DNA of 14,618 nucleotides from an uncultured Lachnospiraceae bacterium (GTDB lineage Bacteria > Bacillota > Clostridia > Lachnospirales > Lachnospiraceae), in assembly GCA_902803625.1 (NCBI GenBank), contig CADCQV010000156.1, positions 1-14,618 on the forward strand, in the 5' to 3' direction. The notes beneath the pieces are model-generated. The model was given only the letters and a program-made list of their open reading frames with translations, searched no databases and was not told where the DNA came from. Shown here piece by piece: positions 1 through 6,494 of this stretch. Every line of letters begins with the position of its first letter. Position 1 is the stretch's first letter. Both the position numbers and the translations under genes were made by a program.

Positions 1-1
1 G

Positions 2-838
2 GGGGCGGATATAGTCTATACTGATGAGGATAAGTATGACGGCTTAAGGGACAGGTATATAAGTGTCAACCGGAAGCCCGGCTTCAATCTGGATCTCCTT
101 CTCTCCAATAATTATATCTGTCATATGCTTACCGTAAAAAAGGAGCTCGTGGAAAGAGCAGGTCTTTTCCGCCCGGAGTATGACGGAGCGCAGGATCATG
201 ACCTGCTTTTAAGGCTGTCGGAAATGGTTCCGAGGGAGAAAATCGCACATATTCCGAAGGTTCTCTATCACTGGCGTATCACTCAAAGATCCACGGCGGG
301 AAATCCGGGAGCAAAGCTCTATGCTTACGATAACGGGAGGAAGGCCGTGGAGGATTATTTCAGGAGAAGAGGAATAAATGCCTCTGTAGAGAACAGCCCC
401 CACAGAGGGTTTTTCCATACTGATTACAGAGAGGCTGAGAGCGGTTCCGCAGAAAGCTGCCTTTTTACGGATAAGAGACTTGTTCCGCTGACTCCTGACT
501 ATGAAAGGCGGCTTGGAGGTTATTTCTCCAGAAAAGAAGTGGGAATAGTGGGAGCCAGGATCATAGGGAGAAGTGGAAGAACGCTGTCAAACGGCCTGAA
601 AAGGGACGAATATGGCAGAAGAGTTCCCGAATATGGTAAAATAGATTACAGATTTTCAGGATATATGCACAGGGCGTCAATGGCGAGGGAGACAGAGGCT
701 GTAAGCATACATGCCTTTGCCGTCCGCCGGGAGCTCCTGCCGCTTGTTTCAAGGGACAGCTTCGCCATGTGCGAAAGGGTGCGTAAGACCGGCTACAGCG
801 TAATAGTGGATCCGGAAATAATCTTCAGGCTAAGATGA
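2..838 (+). CDS. GT2 family glycosyltransferase, 5'-truncated by window edge
   Basis: The reading frame is open from base 2, so the gene starts outside the window; the first internal ATG (125) is not its start. The visible N-terminal part reads ADIVYTDEDKYD, then NLDLLLSNNYICH and GAQDHDLLLRL. This is the second half of a GT-A fold of the GT2 family that carries a (Y/S)xDEDK motif, in which Asp residues bind the metal and sugar nucleotide. In this family a second GT2 domain usually follows. Here the remaining ~150 residues match only the later half of such a domain (LFTDKRLVPLTPDYERRL, VGIVGARII, then VRKTGYSVIVDPEIIF), without its VSIIIP-type N-terminal strand. The probable role is transfer of a sugar in surface polysaccharide assembly in the cytoplasm. 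It overlaps the next gene by ATGA, which implies translational coupling in one operon. The family call is firm; donor and acceptor are unknown. Confidence 0.88.
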   Translation, partial: GADIVYTDEDKYDGLRDRYISVNRKPGFNLDLLLSNNYICHMLTVKKELVERAGLFRPEYDGAQDHDLLLRLSEMVPREKIAHIPKVLYHWRITQRSTAGNPGAKLYAYDNGRKAVEDYFRRRGINASVENSPHRGFFHTDYREAESGSAESCLFTDKRLVPLTPDYERRLGGYFSRKEVGIVGARIIGRSGRTLSNGLKRDEYGRRVPEYGKIDYRFSGYMHRASMARETEAVSIHAFAVRRELLPLVSRDSFAMCERVRKTGYSVIVDPEIIFRLR

Positions 839-1785
839 ACGAAGTAACGGTGATCATCCCCAATTACAGGGGAGAAAAGTTCATAGCGGATTGTCTCAGT
901 TCCCTTTTATCCCAGAGCAGGAATGACTTTGATATAATAGTCGTCGATAATGCTTCGGGGGACGGGAGCACGGACATAATAGAAAAGGACTTTCCTTCCG
1001 TTAAGCTTATCGCCCTTCAGGACAACTACGGCTTTTCAAGGGCTGTCAATGAAGGGATAAAGGCCTCGGACACGCCCTTTGTGATCCTCTTAAACAATGA
1101 TACAAGAGTTGAAAAGGATTTTGTGGAAAGGCTTCTCCTTGCCATAAAGGAGGATGAGAGGATCTTTTCGGTTTCATCAAAAATGCTGCAGATGACGGCA
1201 CCGGACAGGATCGACGGGGCAGGTGATCTCTACAGCGCATTCGGCTGGGCTTTTGCCCGGGGTAAGGACAGGAGGGCGGAAGCCTTCAATAAACCCTGTG
1301 ATATCTTTGCAGCCTGCGGAGGCGCTTCGATCTACCGGAGGAGCATCCTTGATGAGATAGGCTGGTTTGATGAATTTCATTTCGCTTATCTCGAGGATGT
1401 GGACATCGGCTACAGGGCGCGGATAATGGGATACCGCAATGTCTATGAGCCCGGAGCCCGTGTTTACCACTACGGCAGCGGGGTTTCGGGATCCAGATAC
1501 AATGATTTCAAGGTCCGTCTGTCAGCGCGGAACAATATGTACATTATAATGAAGAATATGCCTGCACCGCAGATCATACTCAACCTTCCGTTTCTTCTCA
1601 CAGGCTTCGGGTTAAAGGCACTGTTCTTCATTTTCAGAGGCTATGGAAGGGCATATCTTTCCGGGATTAAGAGGGGTTACCTCTTATGCCGTGAGGGAAG
1701 GAAGTTTCCCTATTCTTCCGAAAACTTCGGGAATTATGTCCGTATCCAGCTGGAGCTTTTGATAAATCTGTTCAGAAGGTTTTAG
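835..1785 (+). CDS. GT2 glycosyltransferase, rhamnosyltransferase (WbbL/RfbF)-like
   Basis: A 316-residue cytoplasmic or membrane-associated glycosyltransferase of family GT2. The N-terminal GT-A signature is VTVIIPNYRGEKFI with VVDNASGDGS at about 37-45. The DxD-equivalent LLNNDTRV lies at 85-92. The catalytic-base region FAYLEDVDIGYRARIMGY, with Glu187-Asp188, is typical of rhamnosyl- and related transferases of surface polysaccharide clusters. After about residue 245 there is a hydrophobic, basic C-terminal stretch that may rest on the membrane. The ATG overlaps the stop of the preceding gene (ATGA) and there is no strong Shine-Dalgarno, so expression probably depends on coupled translation. 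The polyprenyl-phosphate sugar transferase follows after 5 nt. The likely role is addition of a sugar to a lipid-linked repeat unit. The exact sugar cannot be read from the sequence. Confidence 0.9.
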   Translation: MNEVTVIIPNYRGEKFIADCLSSLLSQSRNDFDIIVVDNASGDGSTDIIEKDFPSVKLIALQDNYGFSRAVNEGIKASDTPFVILLNNDTRVEKDFVERLLLAIKEDERIFSVSSKMLQMTAPDRIDGAGDLYSAFGWAFARGKDRRAEAFNKPCDIFAACGGASIYRRSILDEIGWFDEFHFAYLEDVDIGYRARIMGYRNVYEPGARVYHYGSGVSGSRYNDFKVRLSARNNMYIIMKNMPAPQIILNLPFLLTGFGLKALFFIFRGYGRAYLSGIKRGYLLCREGRKFPYSSENFGNYVRIQLELLINLFRRF

Positions 1786-1790
1786 GTGTT

Positions 1791-3194
1791 ATGATAAAAG
1801 ATAATCAGCTGGTCTTCAACAGGGTTCACGTTATTCTGGATGCCCTTGTTGTGGCCGCTTCCTATAATATAGCGTATTTTATAAAGTTTCTGTCTCCCTG
1901 GGAGGATCAGTCCGTTCTGCATCTGCCCTATTATATGTATATGGAGGCTCTGCCCTTCCTGATAGTGGGCTATCTCTTCCTTTACTACGAATTCAACCTG
2001 TACAATTCAAAGCGTGCCTCCGGCAGAGCCAGGGAGTTTTATAATATCGTAAAGGCCAATACGGCCGGTATGCTGATATTTATCGTTGTTCTCTATATCA
2101 TACGTCAGGCGCACTTCTCGAGGCGGATGATATTCTATTTCTACATTGTCAATATCATTCTGGAAACCATTTTCAGGAATGCTGTCAGATACTTCCTCCG
2201 CTTCATAAGGAAAAAGAGATTCAACCTGAAATATGTTCTCCTTATCGGCTACTCAAAGGCTGCCGAAAGCTATATCAATAAGCTCCGTCTGAATCCGCAG
2301 TGGGGCTATGTCATAAGGGGAGTGCTGGATGACAGGGTTGAAGCCGGAACGGTTTACAAGGGGATAAAGGTACTCGGTACCATAGCGAATCTCGAGTATA
2401 TCCTTCCCGAGAACAAGCTGGACGAGATCGCAATTACCCTGAGTCTGGATCAATACGGCAAGCTTGAGGAGATCGTTGCCCAGTGCGAGAAGTCCGGGGT
2501 CCATACCCAGTTCATACCGGATTACAATGATGTCATTCCGTCAAGACCATACATGGAGGATCTGGACGGTCTCCCGGTCATAAACATAAGACATGTTCCC
2601 CTTGCAAATCCTTTGAATATGCTTGCCAAGAGAATAGTGGACATTATCGGCTCCGCGTTTCTTCTGGTACTCTTCAGTCCGGTAATGCTGATATCCGCTG
2701 TTGTCATAAAGCTTAGCTCCAAGGGACCCATTATCTTTAAGCAGGAGAGGGTGGGACTCCATAACCGTTCCTTCCAGATGTACAAATTCCGCACCATGGA
2801 GGTGCAGAAGCCGAGTGAAGAGGAAAAGGGATGGACAAAGCCCGGGGATCCGAGGGTCACGAAATTCGGAAGGATACTAAGGAAAACCAGTATGGATGAG
2901 CTTCCACAGCTCATCAACATATTCAGGGGAGATATGAGCATAGTGGGGCCGAGACCGGAACGTCCCCAGTTTGTGGAGAAATTCAAGGAGGAGATACCCC
3001 GCTATATGATTAAGCATCAGGTGAGGCCGGGACTCACCGGCTGGGCACAGGTTAACGGACTGCGTGGCAATACCTCCATAAGGATGAGGGTGGAATATGA
3101 TCTTTTCTATATTGAGAACTGGACTATGAGCTTTGACATAAAGATCATGTTTATGACCCTTTTCACCGGCTTCGTGAACAAGAATGCCTACTGA
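1791..3194 (+). CDS. Undecaprenyl-phosphate sugar-1-phosphate transferase (WcaJ/WbaP-type)
   Basis: A 467-residue membrane enzyme that starts polysaccharide synthesis by moving a sugar-1-phosphate from a UDP-sugar to undecaprenyl phosphate. Layout: hydrophobic segments at about 11-32, 50-67, 90-105 and 112-128; a soluble CoA-binding-like (Rossmann) domain around 146-265 beginning YVLLIGYSKAAES; then the bacterial sugar transferase catalytic domain from about 278 to the end. The catalytic domain has the re-entrant helix with SPVM (Pro297), KFRTM at 332-336, SMDELPQ with the catalytic Asp369-Glu370 pair, SIVGPRPERPQF at 383-394, and RPGLTGWAQVNG at 412-423. Length and order fit the full-size EPS/colanic-acid type rather than the short PglC type. 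AGAAGG at 1774-1779 is a possible ribosome site. It is the last gene of the left operon and is followed by a stem-loop. The sugar (glucose, galactose or another) is not determinable. Confidence 0.95.
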   Translation: MIKDNQLVFNRVHVILDALVVAASYNIAYFIKFLSPWEDQSVLHLPYYMYMEALPFLIVGYLFLYYEFNLYNSKRASGRAREFYNIVKANTAGMLIFIVVLYIIRQAHFSRRMIFYFYIVNIILETIFRNAVRYFLRFIRKKRFNLKYVLLIGYSKAAESYINKLRLNPQWGYVIRGVLDDRVEAGTVYKGIKVLGTIANLEYILPENKLDEIAITLSLDQYGKLEEIVAQCEKSGVHTQFIPDYNDVIPSRPYMEDLDGLPVINIRHVPLANPLNMLAKRIVDIIGSAFLLVLFSPVMLISAVVIKLSSKGPIIFKQERVGLHNRSFQMYKFRTMEVQKPSEEEKGWTKPGDPRVTKFGRILRKTSMDELPQLINIFRGDMSIVGPRPERPQFVEKFKEEIPRYMIKHQVRPGLTGWAQVNGLRGNTSIRMRVEYDLFYIENWTMSFDIKIMFMTLFTGFVNKNAY

Positions 3195-3195
3195 G

Positions 3196-3229
3196 CTTTG
3201 AACCGTCGGAAAGCCCGCCGGGTTTGAAG
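3196..3229 (+). terminator. Stem-loop after sugar transferase, weak terminator or 3' end
   Basis: Starting one base after the sugar transferase stop, CTTTGAACC (3196-3204) pairs with GGTTTGAAG (3221-3229), nine pairs including two G-T wobbles. Within the 16-nt loop CGG and CCG can also pair. There is no U-run after the stem, so it does not meet the standard intrinsic terminator pattern. The 3' arm also holds the -35 element of the next promoter. It may mark a transcript end or a stabilised 3' end. Confidence 0.35.
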
Positions 3230-3252
3230 TAAATCCAATTGTATGCTATATT
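3224..3252 (+). promoter_or_regulatory. Sigma-A-type promoter of the LytM-like gene
   Basis: TTGAAG (3224-3229), a 17-bp spacer, then TATATT (3247-3252). Transcription should begin near 3259, about 52 nt before the ATG at 3311. Because the predicted transcript starts after 3239, the upstream in-frame ATG at 3239 would not be in this mRNA. That supports 3311 as the true start. Confidence 0.65.
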
Positions 3253-3294
3253 TATAAGGTTAGGATCTGTGCATACCTTAGTTAATTTTTCTCC

Positions 3295-3307
3295 GGAGAT
3301 TTCAGGA
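3295..3307 (+). promoter_or_regulatory. Ribosome binding region deciding the 3311 start
   Basis: GGAG at 3295-3298 lies 12 nt before the ATG at 3311, and AGGA at 3304-3307 only 3 nt before it. Neither spacing is ideal, but the ATG at 3239 has nothing comparable and lies inside the promoter. Confidence 0.4.
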
Positions 3308-3310
3308 TAT

Positions 3311-4027
3311 ATGGATAAAGATAAAAGGAAAAAGAAGCCAAGGCGGTTTAATCTGCTGATAGTCCCCGAGGGTAAGGGGGAGGTTAAGCAGTTTCACGTA
3401 GCCCTGGATTTTGTGATTATACTTGTGGCAGTGGTGGTTTTTGCCTTTGTTATCGCTCTGTCATATATCGCGAAATCATCGGGGGAGATAGAGGACGACA
3501 GAAATCAGATTCTTGCACTGACTGCACAGCTTGAAAATGTGACCAGCAGCAATATCATTCTTCAGGCTGAGAATGAAGAACTCTCAAATGAGCTGCTGAC
3601 AGCAAAGGCCTATCTGGATGCTAAGGACTATGTGGATAAGCAGACGGACACCGCAAGTTCCTTAAGCTATATCCCTACGGGGCTTCCTATTACCGGGCAG
3701 ATAAGCCAGCCATCCAGCTTTGATTCTTCAAAGGGATATGTGGTCTTTACGGTGGGAGACGGCACGAAGATCGCCGCCGCCGGAGACGGGACCGTCAGCA
3801 AGGTTGTAAGCGACACGGATTTTGGCTACAGGGTTGAGATTGACCACGGTAACGAATATCTGTCCATTTACAGATATAAGGAAGAGCCACTGCTTTCGGA
3901 GGGCACCCAGGTATTAAGGGGAACCGCTATTTTCTCCTGCAGTTCCATCGAGCCGTCGTTTACTTACGAAATACAGTACAAGGGCAAATCAATCGACCCG
4001 AACACACTGATGAAGATCGATGGCTGA
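3311..4027 (+). CDS. Membrane-anchored coiled-coil protein with degenerate LytM/M23 domain
   Basis: 238 residues from the ATG at 3311 (an in-frame ATG at 3239 lies within the promoter and is rejected). A basic N-terminus (KDKRKKKPRR) precedes one membrane helix at about 33-54. A predicted coiled coil at about 57-104 (DRNQILALTAQLENVT, then ILQAENEELSNELLTAK) is followed by a LytM-like beta domain at about 124-232. The order helix, coiled coil, LytM is that of EnvC/NlpD-like and sporulation- or division-associated factors. The zinc site looks lost: the HxxxD part is replaced by KGYVVFTVGDG, and where an active enzyme has HxH the protein has YRY after DHGNEYLSI; only the His179 position in DHGN is kept. 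It is therefore probably an extracytoplasmic scaffold or activator of a cell-wall hydrolase, not an enzyme. The partner is unknown. It has its own promoter. Confidence 0.8.
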   Translation: MDKDKRKKKPRRFNLLIVPEGKGEVKQFHVALDFVIILVAVVVFAFVIALSYIAKSSGEIEDDRNQILALTAQLENVTSSNIILQAENEELSNELLTAKAYLDAKDYVDKQTDTASSLSYIPTGLPITGQISQPSSFDSSKGYVVFTVGDGTKIAAAGDGTVSKVVSDTDFGYRVEIDHGNEYLSIYRYKEEPLLSEGTQVLRGTAIFSCSSIEPSFTYEIQYKGKSIDPNTLMKIDG

Positions 4028-4046
4028 ATGTGCCAGTGGCACATTC
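4026..4046. repeat. Perfect inverted repeat (9-bp arms, 3-nt loop) over a stop codon
   Basis: GAATGTGCC (4026-4034) and GGCACATTC (4038-4046) are perfect reverse complements around AGT. The left arm includes the last two bases of the LytM-like gene's TGA stop. No T-run follows in either direction, so it is not a classical terminator. It may be a protein site, an RNA 3' end structure, or the edge of a dispersed repeat. Confidence 0.85.
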
Positions 4047-4104
4047 AGGGGCACGCTTTGGAGCGCTATGCGCGACAGTGCCTAGGGCGTTCGGTGGACG
4101 GCAC
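4047..4104. repeat. GC-rich cluster of small inverted repeats (GGCAC/GTGCC)
   Basis: Directly after the palindrome, GGCAC (4050-4054) can pair with GTGCC (4078-4082), enclosing GCGC-TAT-GCGC (4063-4073). GTGCC 4078-4082 can instead pair with a further GGCAC at 4100-4104. With the palindrome this makes three GGCAC and two GTGCC copies in about 75 bp of the 115-bp gap before the aminopeptidase. The pattern suggests a structured RNA or a REP-like dispersed element. No homology is known to me with certainty. Confidence 0.5.
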
Positions 4105-4142
4105 AAAACTGATGGAAAGCTATTCAGGAGAAAGGAAAAGAA

Positions 4143-5519
4143 ATGGATCAGAAAAATACGTGGCTCTCTTATACAGCAGCGCAGAAAAGGGAGCTTGAAA
4201 AGGTTTCAAGGGAATATATGGATTTCCTCAATAACGGGAAAACCGAGAGGGAGTGTGCCGATATCGCGGTTAATTCCGCCGAGAAGGCCGGCTATAAGAA
4301 TCTCCATGAGCTTATTAAGAAGAAGACGAAAATAAAGCCCGGTGACAAGGTTTACGCTGTGTGTATGGGTAAGACGGTTGTCCTTTTCAATATCGGAAAG
4401 GAAAATATCGAAGAGGGCTTAAGTATCCTCGGTGCCCATATCGATTCACCGAGACTGGACGTGAAACAGAATCCTCTTTATGAGGATTCGGAGCTTGCTT
4501 ATCTTGACACGCATTATTACGGCGGAATAAAGAAATACCAGTGGGTGACTCTCCCCTTATCCATCCATGGAGTCATCGTTTTTACCGACGGGACGACAAC
4601 AGAGGTCAATATCGGGGAGGATGAGGACGATCCGGTTTTCTGTGTGACCGATCTCCTTATACATCTCGCATCCGAGCAGATGGATAAAAAGGCTTCAAAG
4701 GCTGTTGAGGGAGAGAATCTTGATATCCTTATCGGAAGCATTCCACTGAAGGGAAAGGAAAAGGATGCGGTCAAGGAGAATGTGCTGGCACTCCTTAAGG
4801 ATAAGTACGGAATGGAGGAGCGGGATTTCGAATCTGCTGAGCTTGAGATAGTGCCTGCCGGAAAGGCCAGGGAGCTTGGCTTCGACCGCTCTATGATCCT
4901 TTCCTACGGACAGGATGACAGGGTGTGCGCTTTTTCCTCGCTGAAGGCTTTTCTGGATGTAAAGAGCGTTAAGAGGACTGCGGTCTGTCTCCTGGTGGAT
5001 AAGGAGGAGATCGGGTCTGTCGGCGCAACGGGGATGCGGTCTCTCTTCTTTGAAAACACACTTGCGGAGGTTTTGGAGCTTATGGGAAAGGGGAGTGACC
5101 TCAGTCTCAGACGTACTCTCGCAAATTCCAGAATGCTTTCATCGGATGTCAGCGCAGCCTTCGATCCTCTGTATGCTTCCCAGTTTGACAAGAAGAACGC
5201 GGCCTTTTTCGGAAAGGGTATAGTTTTCAATAAGTTTACGGGAGCCAGGGGAAAGAGCGGTTCCAATGATGCAAATGCCGAGTATTTCGGTTTTGTAAGA
5301 AAGGTGATGGAGGAGAATAAGGTCGCTTACCAGACTGCTGAGCTTGGAAAGGTGGATGCGGGAGGCGGCGGCACCATCGCCTATATCATGTCTTTATACG
5401 GAATGGATGTGGTTGACTGCGGAATGGCGGTTCTGTCCATGCATGCGCCCTGGGAGGTCACCAGCAAATCCGATCTTTATGAAGGATATAAAGCGTATAA
5501 GGCTTTTATCAGTGCCTGA
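4143..5519 (+). CDS. M18 family aminopeptidase (aspartyl aminopeptidase-like)
   Basis: A 458-residue cytosolic metallopeptidase of family M18, which removes N-terminal residues (acidic ones in characterised members) from peptides. The binuclear zinc site is intact: His99 in LGAHIDSPRLD, Asp258 or 259 in GQDDR, the Glu288-Glu289 pair in DKEEIGSVGATG, Asp335 in SSDVSAAF, and His434 in MHAPWEV. Other family hallmarks are THYYGGIKKYQW (123-134), KGIVFNKFTGARGKSGSNDA (358-377) and the glycine run DAGGGGT (406-411). The length matches full-size M18 enzymes, which assemble as large tetrahedral complexes. AAAGGA at 4131-4136 lies about 6 nt before the ATG. The downstream yerC-like gene follows after 31 nt on the same strand, probably in the same transcript. 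In-cell substrate is not determinable. Confidence 0.93.
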   Translation: MDQKNTWLSYTAAQKRELEKVSREYMDFLNNGKTERECADIAVNSAEKAGYKNLHELIKKKTKIKPGDKVYAVCMGKTVVLFNIGKENIEEGLSILGAHIDSPRLDVKQNPLYEDSELAYLDTHYYGGIKKYQWVTLPLSIHGVIVFTDGTTTEVNIGEDEDDPVFCVTDLLIHLASEQMDKKASKAVEGENLDILIGSIPLKGKEKDAVKENVLALLKDKYGMEERDFESAELEIVPAGKARELGFDRSMILSYGQDDRVCAFSSLKAFLDVKSVKRTAVCLLVDKEEIGSVGATGMRSLFFENTLAEVLELMGKGSDLSLRRTLANSRMLSSDVSAAFDPLYASQFDKKNAAFFGKGIVFNKFTGARGKSGSNDANAEYFGFVRKVMEENKVAYQTAELGKVDAGGGGTIAYIMSLYGMDVVDCGMAVLSMHAPWEVTSKSDLYEGYKAYKAFISA

Positions 5520-5537
5520 CCTGAACTCAGGGGAGCC

Positions 5538-5544
5538 GGAGGGG
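5538..5544 (+). promoter_or_regulatory. Strong Shine-Dalgarno deciding a TTG start
   Basis: GGAGGGG lies 6 nt before TTG at 5551. No ATG in this frame is correctly placed: the nearest upstream ATG lies deep inside the aminopeptidase gene, and the protein family begins exactly here. Confidence 0.8.
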
Positions 5545-5550
5545 ATTACA

Positions 5551-5832
5551 TTGAATAAGAAATTACATACGGAAGCGGTGGATACGCTTTTTGATGCCAT
5601 ACTATGTCTCCAGTCCAAGGAGGAATGCTACACCTTTTTTGAGGATCTGGCCACGGTTAATGAGATACTGTCTTTGAGCCAGCGCTTTGAGGTGGCGAGG
5701 ATGCTGAAGGAGAAAAAGACTTATCAGGAAATAGCAAAAAAGACCGGAGCCTCCACAGCCACCATAAGCCGTGTTAACCGGTCCCTGAATTACGGAAATG
5801 ACGGTTACGATCTGGTATTAAAGCGGATGTAG
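5551..5832 (+). CDS. yerC: YerC/YecD family TrpR-like regulator
   Basis: 93 residues from a TTG start with a strong ribosome site. This is the small TrpR-superfamily protein of the YerC/YecD type: DTLFDAILCLQSKEECYTFF, then DLATVNEILSLSQRFEVARM, then the helix-turn-helix TYQEIAKKTGASTATISRVN at about 57-76, ending with the typical Y...GYDLVL. Length agrees with the family (about 90-105 residues). It probably binds DNA as an all-helical dimer; its ligand and targets are unknown in general, and tryptophan binding should not be assumed. It follows the aminopeptidase after 31 nt. Its last 15 bp overlap the 3' end of the convergent DUF1836 gene. Nearness of yerC and pcrA recalls the B. subtilis chromosome. 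The symbol is by family resemblance. Confidence 0.88.
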   Translation: MNKKLHTEAVDTLFDAILCLQSKEECYTFFEDLATVNEILSLSQRFEVARMLKEKKTYQEIAKKTGASTATISRVNRSLNYGNDGYDLVLKRM

Positions 5833-6423
5833 AAGGTCAATAAGCTTTTCTATCATCAGCCGTTTTACATAAACATCAAAGGAAAGGGAGCAGATAAAGG
5901 AAAAGATCTGGATAAAGCGTGTTTCTTCTTCGGTTGCTCCCTTAGCTTCTGCTTCTTTGGAGATGTCCATGCTTTCTGAGTACTTCTGTCTGACAAATTC
6001 CTGAATAGACTCCACCTGGCCGAAGGAGCTGTCGGTCACAAAGGAGTAGATATCTTCGAGATTCAAGCCGCTTTTCGAGTGAAAATAGTTTTCTGAAAGA
6101 GGGGTCATAAGCTTCTCAATGTCATTTATCGAAAGAATGTATTTGAAATAGTAGATAAGGATCAGCATAATAAGGTGATCCTTGTCGTACTTCTTTTTGT
6201 CGGGAGGCGGCAGGAGCTTGTTTTTGGCATAATTATTGATCATGGTCTTGGTCAGGACTTTATCGGTGGAGTGACGTTTGGCGTGCTCCATGTTTTTTTC
6301 CATAAAAGTCGTGACCTGATCCATGTAAAGACTGATGTCCGGCAGATCGGAAGCTTTCAGGGGCTTTATCCTGCCGAGACTCTCTATCATACTTTGCATA
6401 AGGTCTTCGGGATCGAAAGTCAT
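5818..6423 (-). CDS. DUF1836 domain protein (MerR-like helix-turn-helix)
   Basis: 201 residues. The core of DUF1836 is clear: LPDISLYMDQVTTFMEKN, then VLTKTMINNYAKNKLLPPPDKKKYDKDHLIMLILIYYFKYILSINDIEKLM at about 60-110, a winged MerR-like helix-turn-helix whose LTKTMINNYxKNKLLPPP signature is characteristic of Clostridia. The remaining helices (to IEKLIDLLHPL) have no named function. It is presumably a cytoplasmic DNA-binding regulator; target unknown. The ATG at 6423 is only 7 nt beyond a consensus-like -10, so the transcript should be leaderless or nearly so; the next Met codons (residues 9 and 12) have no Shine-Dalgarno either. It is divergent from pcrA (71-bp gap) and convergent with yerC (15-bp overlap). 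Confidence 0.85.
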   Translation of the reverse strand: MTFDPEDLMQSMIESLGRIKPLKASDLPDISLYMDQVTTFMEKNMEHAKRHSTDKVLTKTMINNYAKNKLLPPPDKKKYDKDHLIMLILIYYFKYILSINDIEKLMTPLSENYFHSKSGLNLEDIYSFVTDSSFGQVESIQEFVRQKYSESMDISKEAEAKGATEEETRFIQIFSFICSLSFDVYVKRLMIEKLIDLLHPL

Positions 6424-6440
6424 GCTAAGTATTATATATT
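6413..6440 (+). promoter_or_regulatory. Candidate promoter for pcrA, overlapping the divergent one
   Basis: TCGAAA (6413-6418), 16 bp, TATATT (6435-6440) would start transcription near 6447. Its -10 shares two bases with the -10 of the divergent DUF1836 promoter, so the two could not be occupied together. The -35 is weak and lies inside the DUF1836 coding region. Confidence 0.35.
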
Positions 6441-6459
6441 TTTAAGCTTATTGTTTCAA
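6431..6459 (-). promoter_or_regulatory. Near-consensus sigma-A promoter for the DUF1836 gene
   Basis: Read on the - strand: TTGAAA (6459-6454), a 17-bp spacer, then TATAAT (6436-6431). The predicted start of transcription (6424-6423) coincides with the A of the DUF1836 ATG, giving a leaderless mRNA. Confidence 0.75.
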
Positions 6460-6494
6460 GAATCTTACAAATTGTTTATGAAAGGGAAATCAAA

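Noticed and set aside
2522..2986. 154-codon open frame opposite the sugar transferase gene
   Set aside because: Shadow of the catalytic domain coding sequence without family features or a start signal.
3239..3310. Upstream ATG extension of the LytM-like protein
   Set aside because: It lies between the -35 and -10 of the predicted promoter and has no ribosome site; the protein resembles a normal basic N-terminus only from 3311.
4030..4335. 101-residue open frame between the LytM-like gene and the aminopeptidase
   Set aside because: It starts inside the palindrome, has no ribosome site, and mostly overlaps the well-supported M18 gene in another frame with Arg-rich, low-quality protein sequence.
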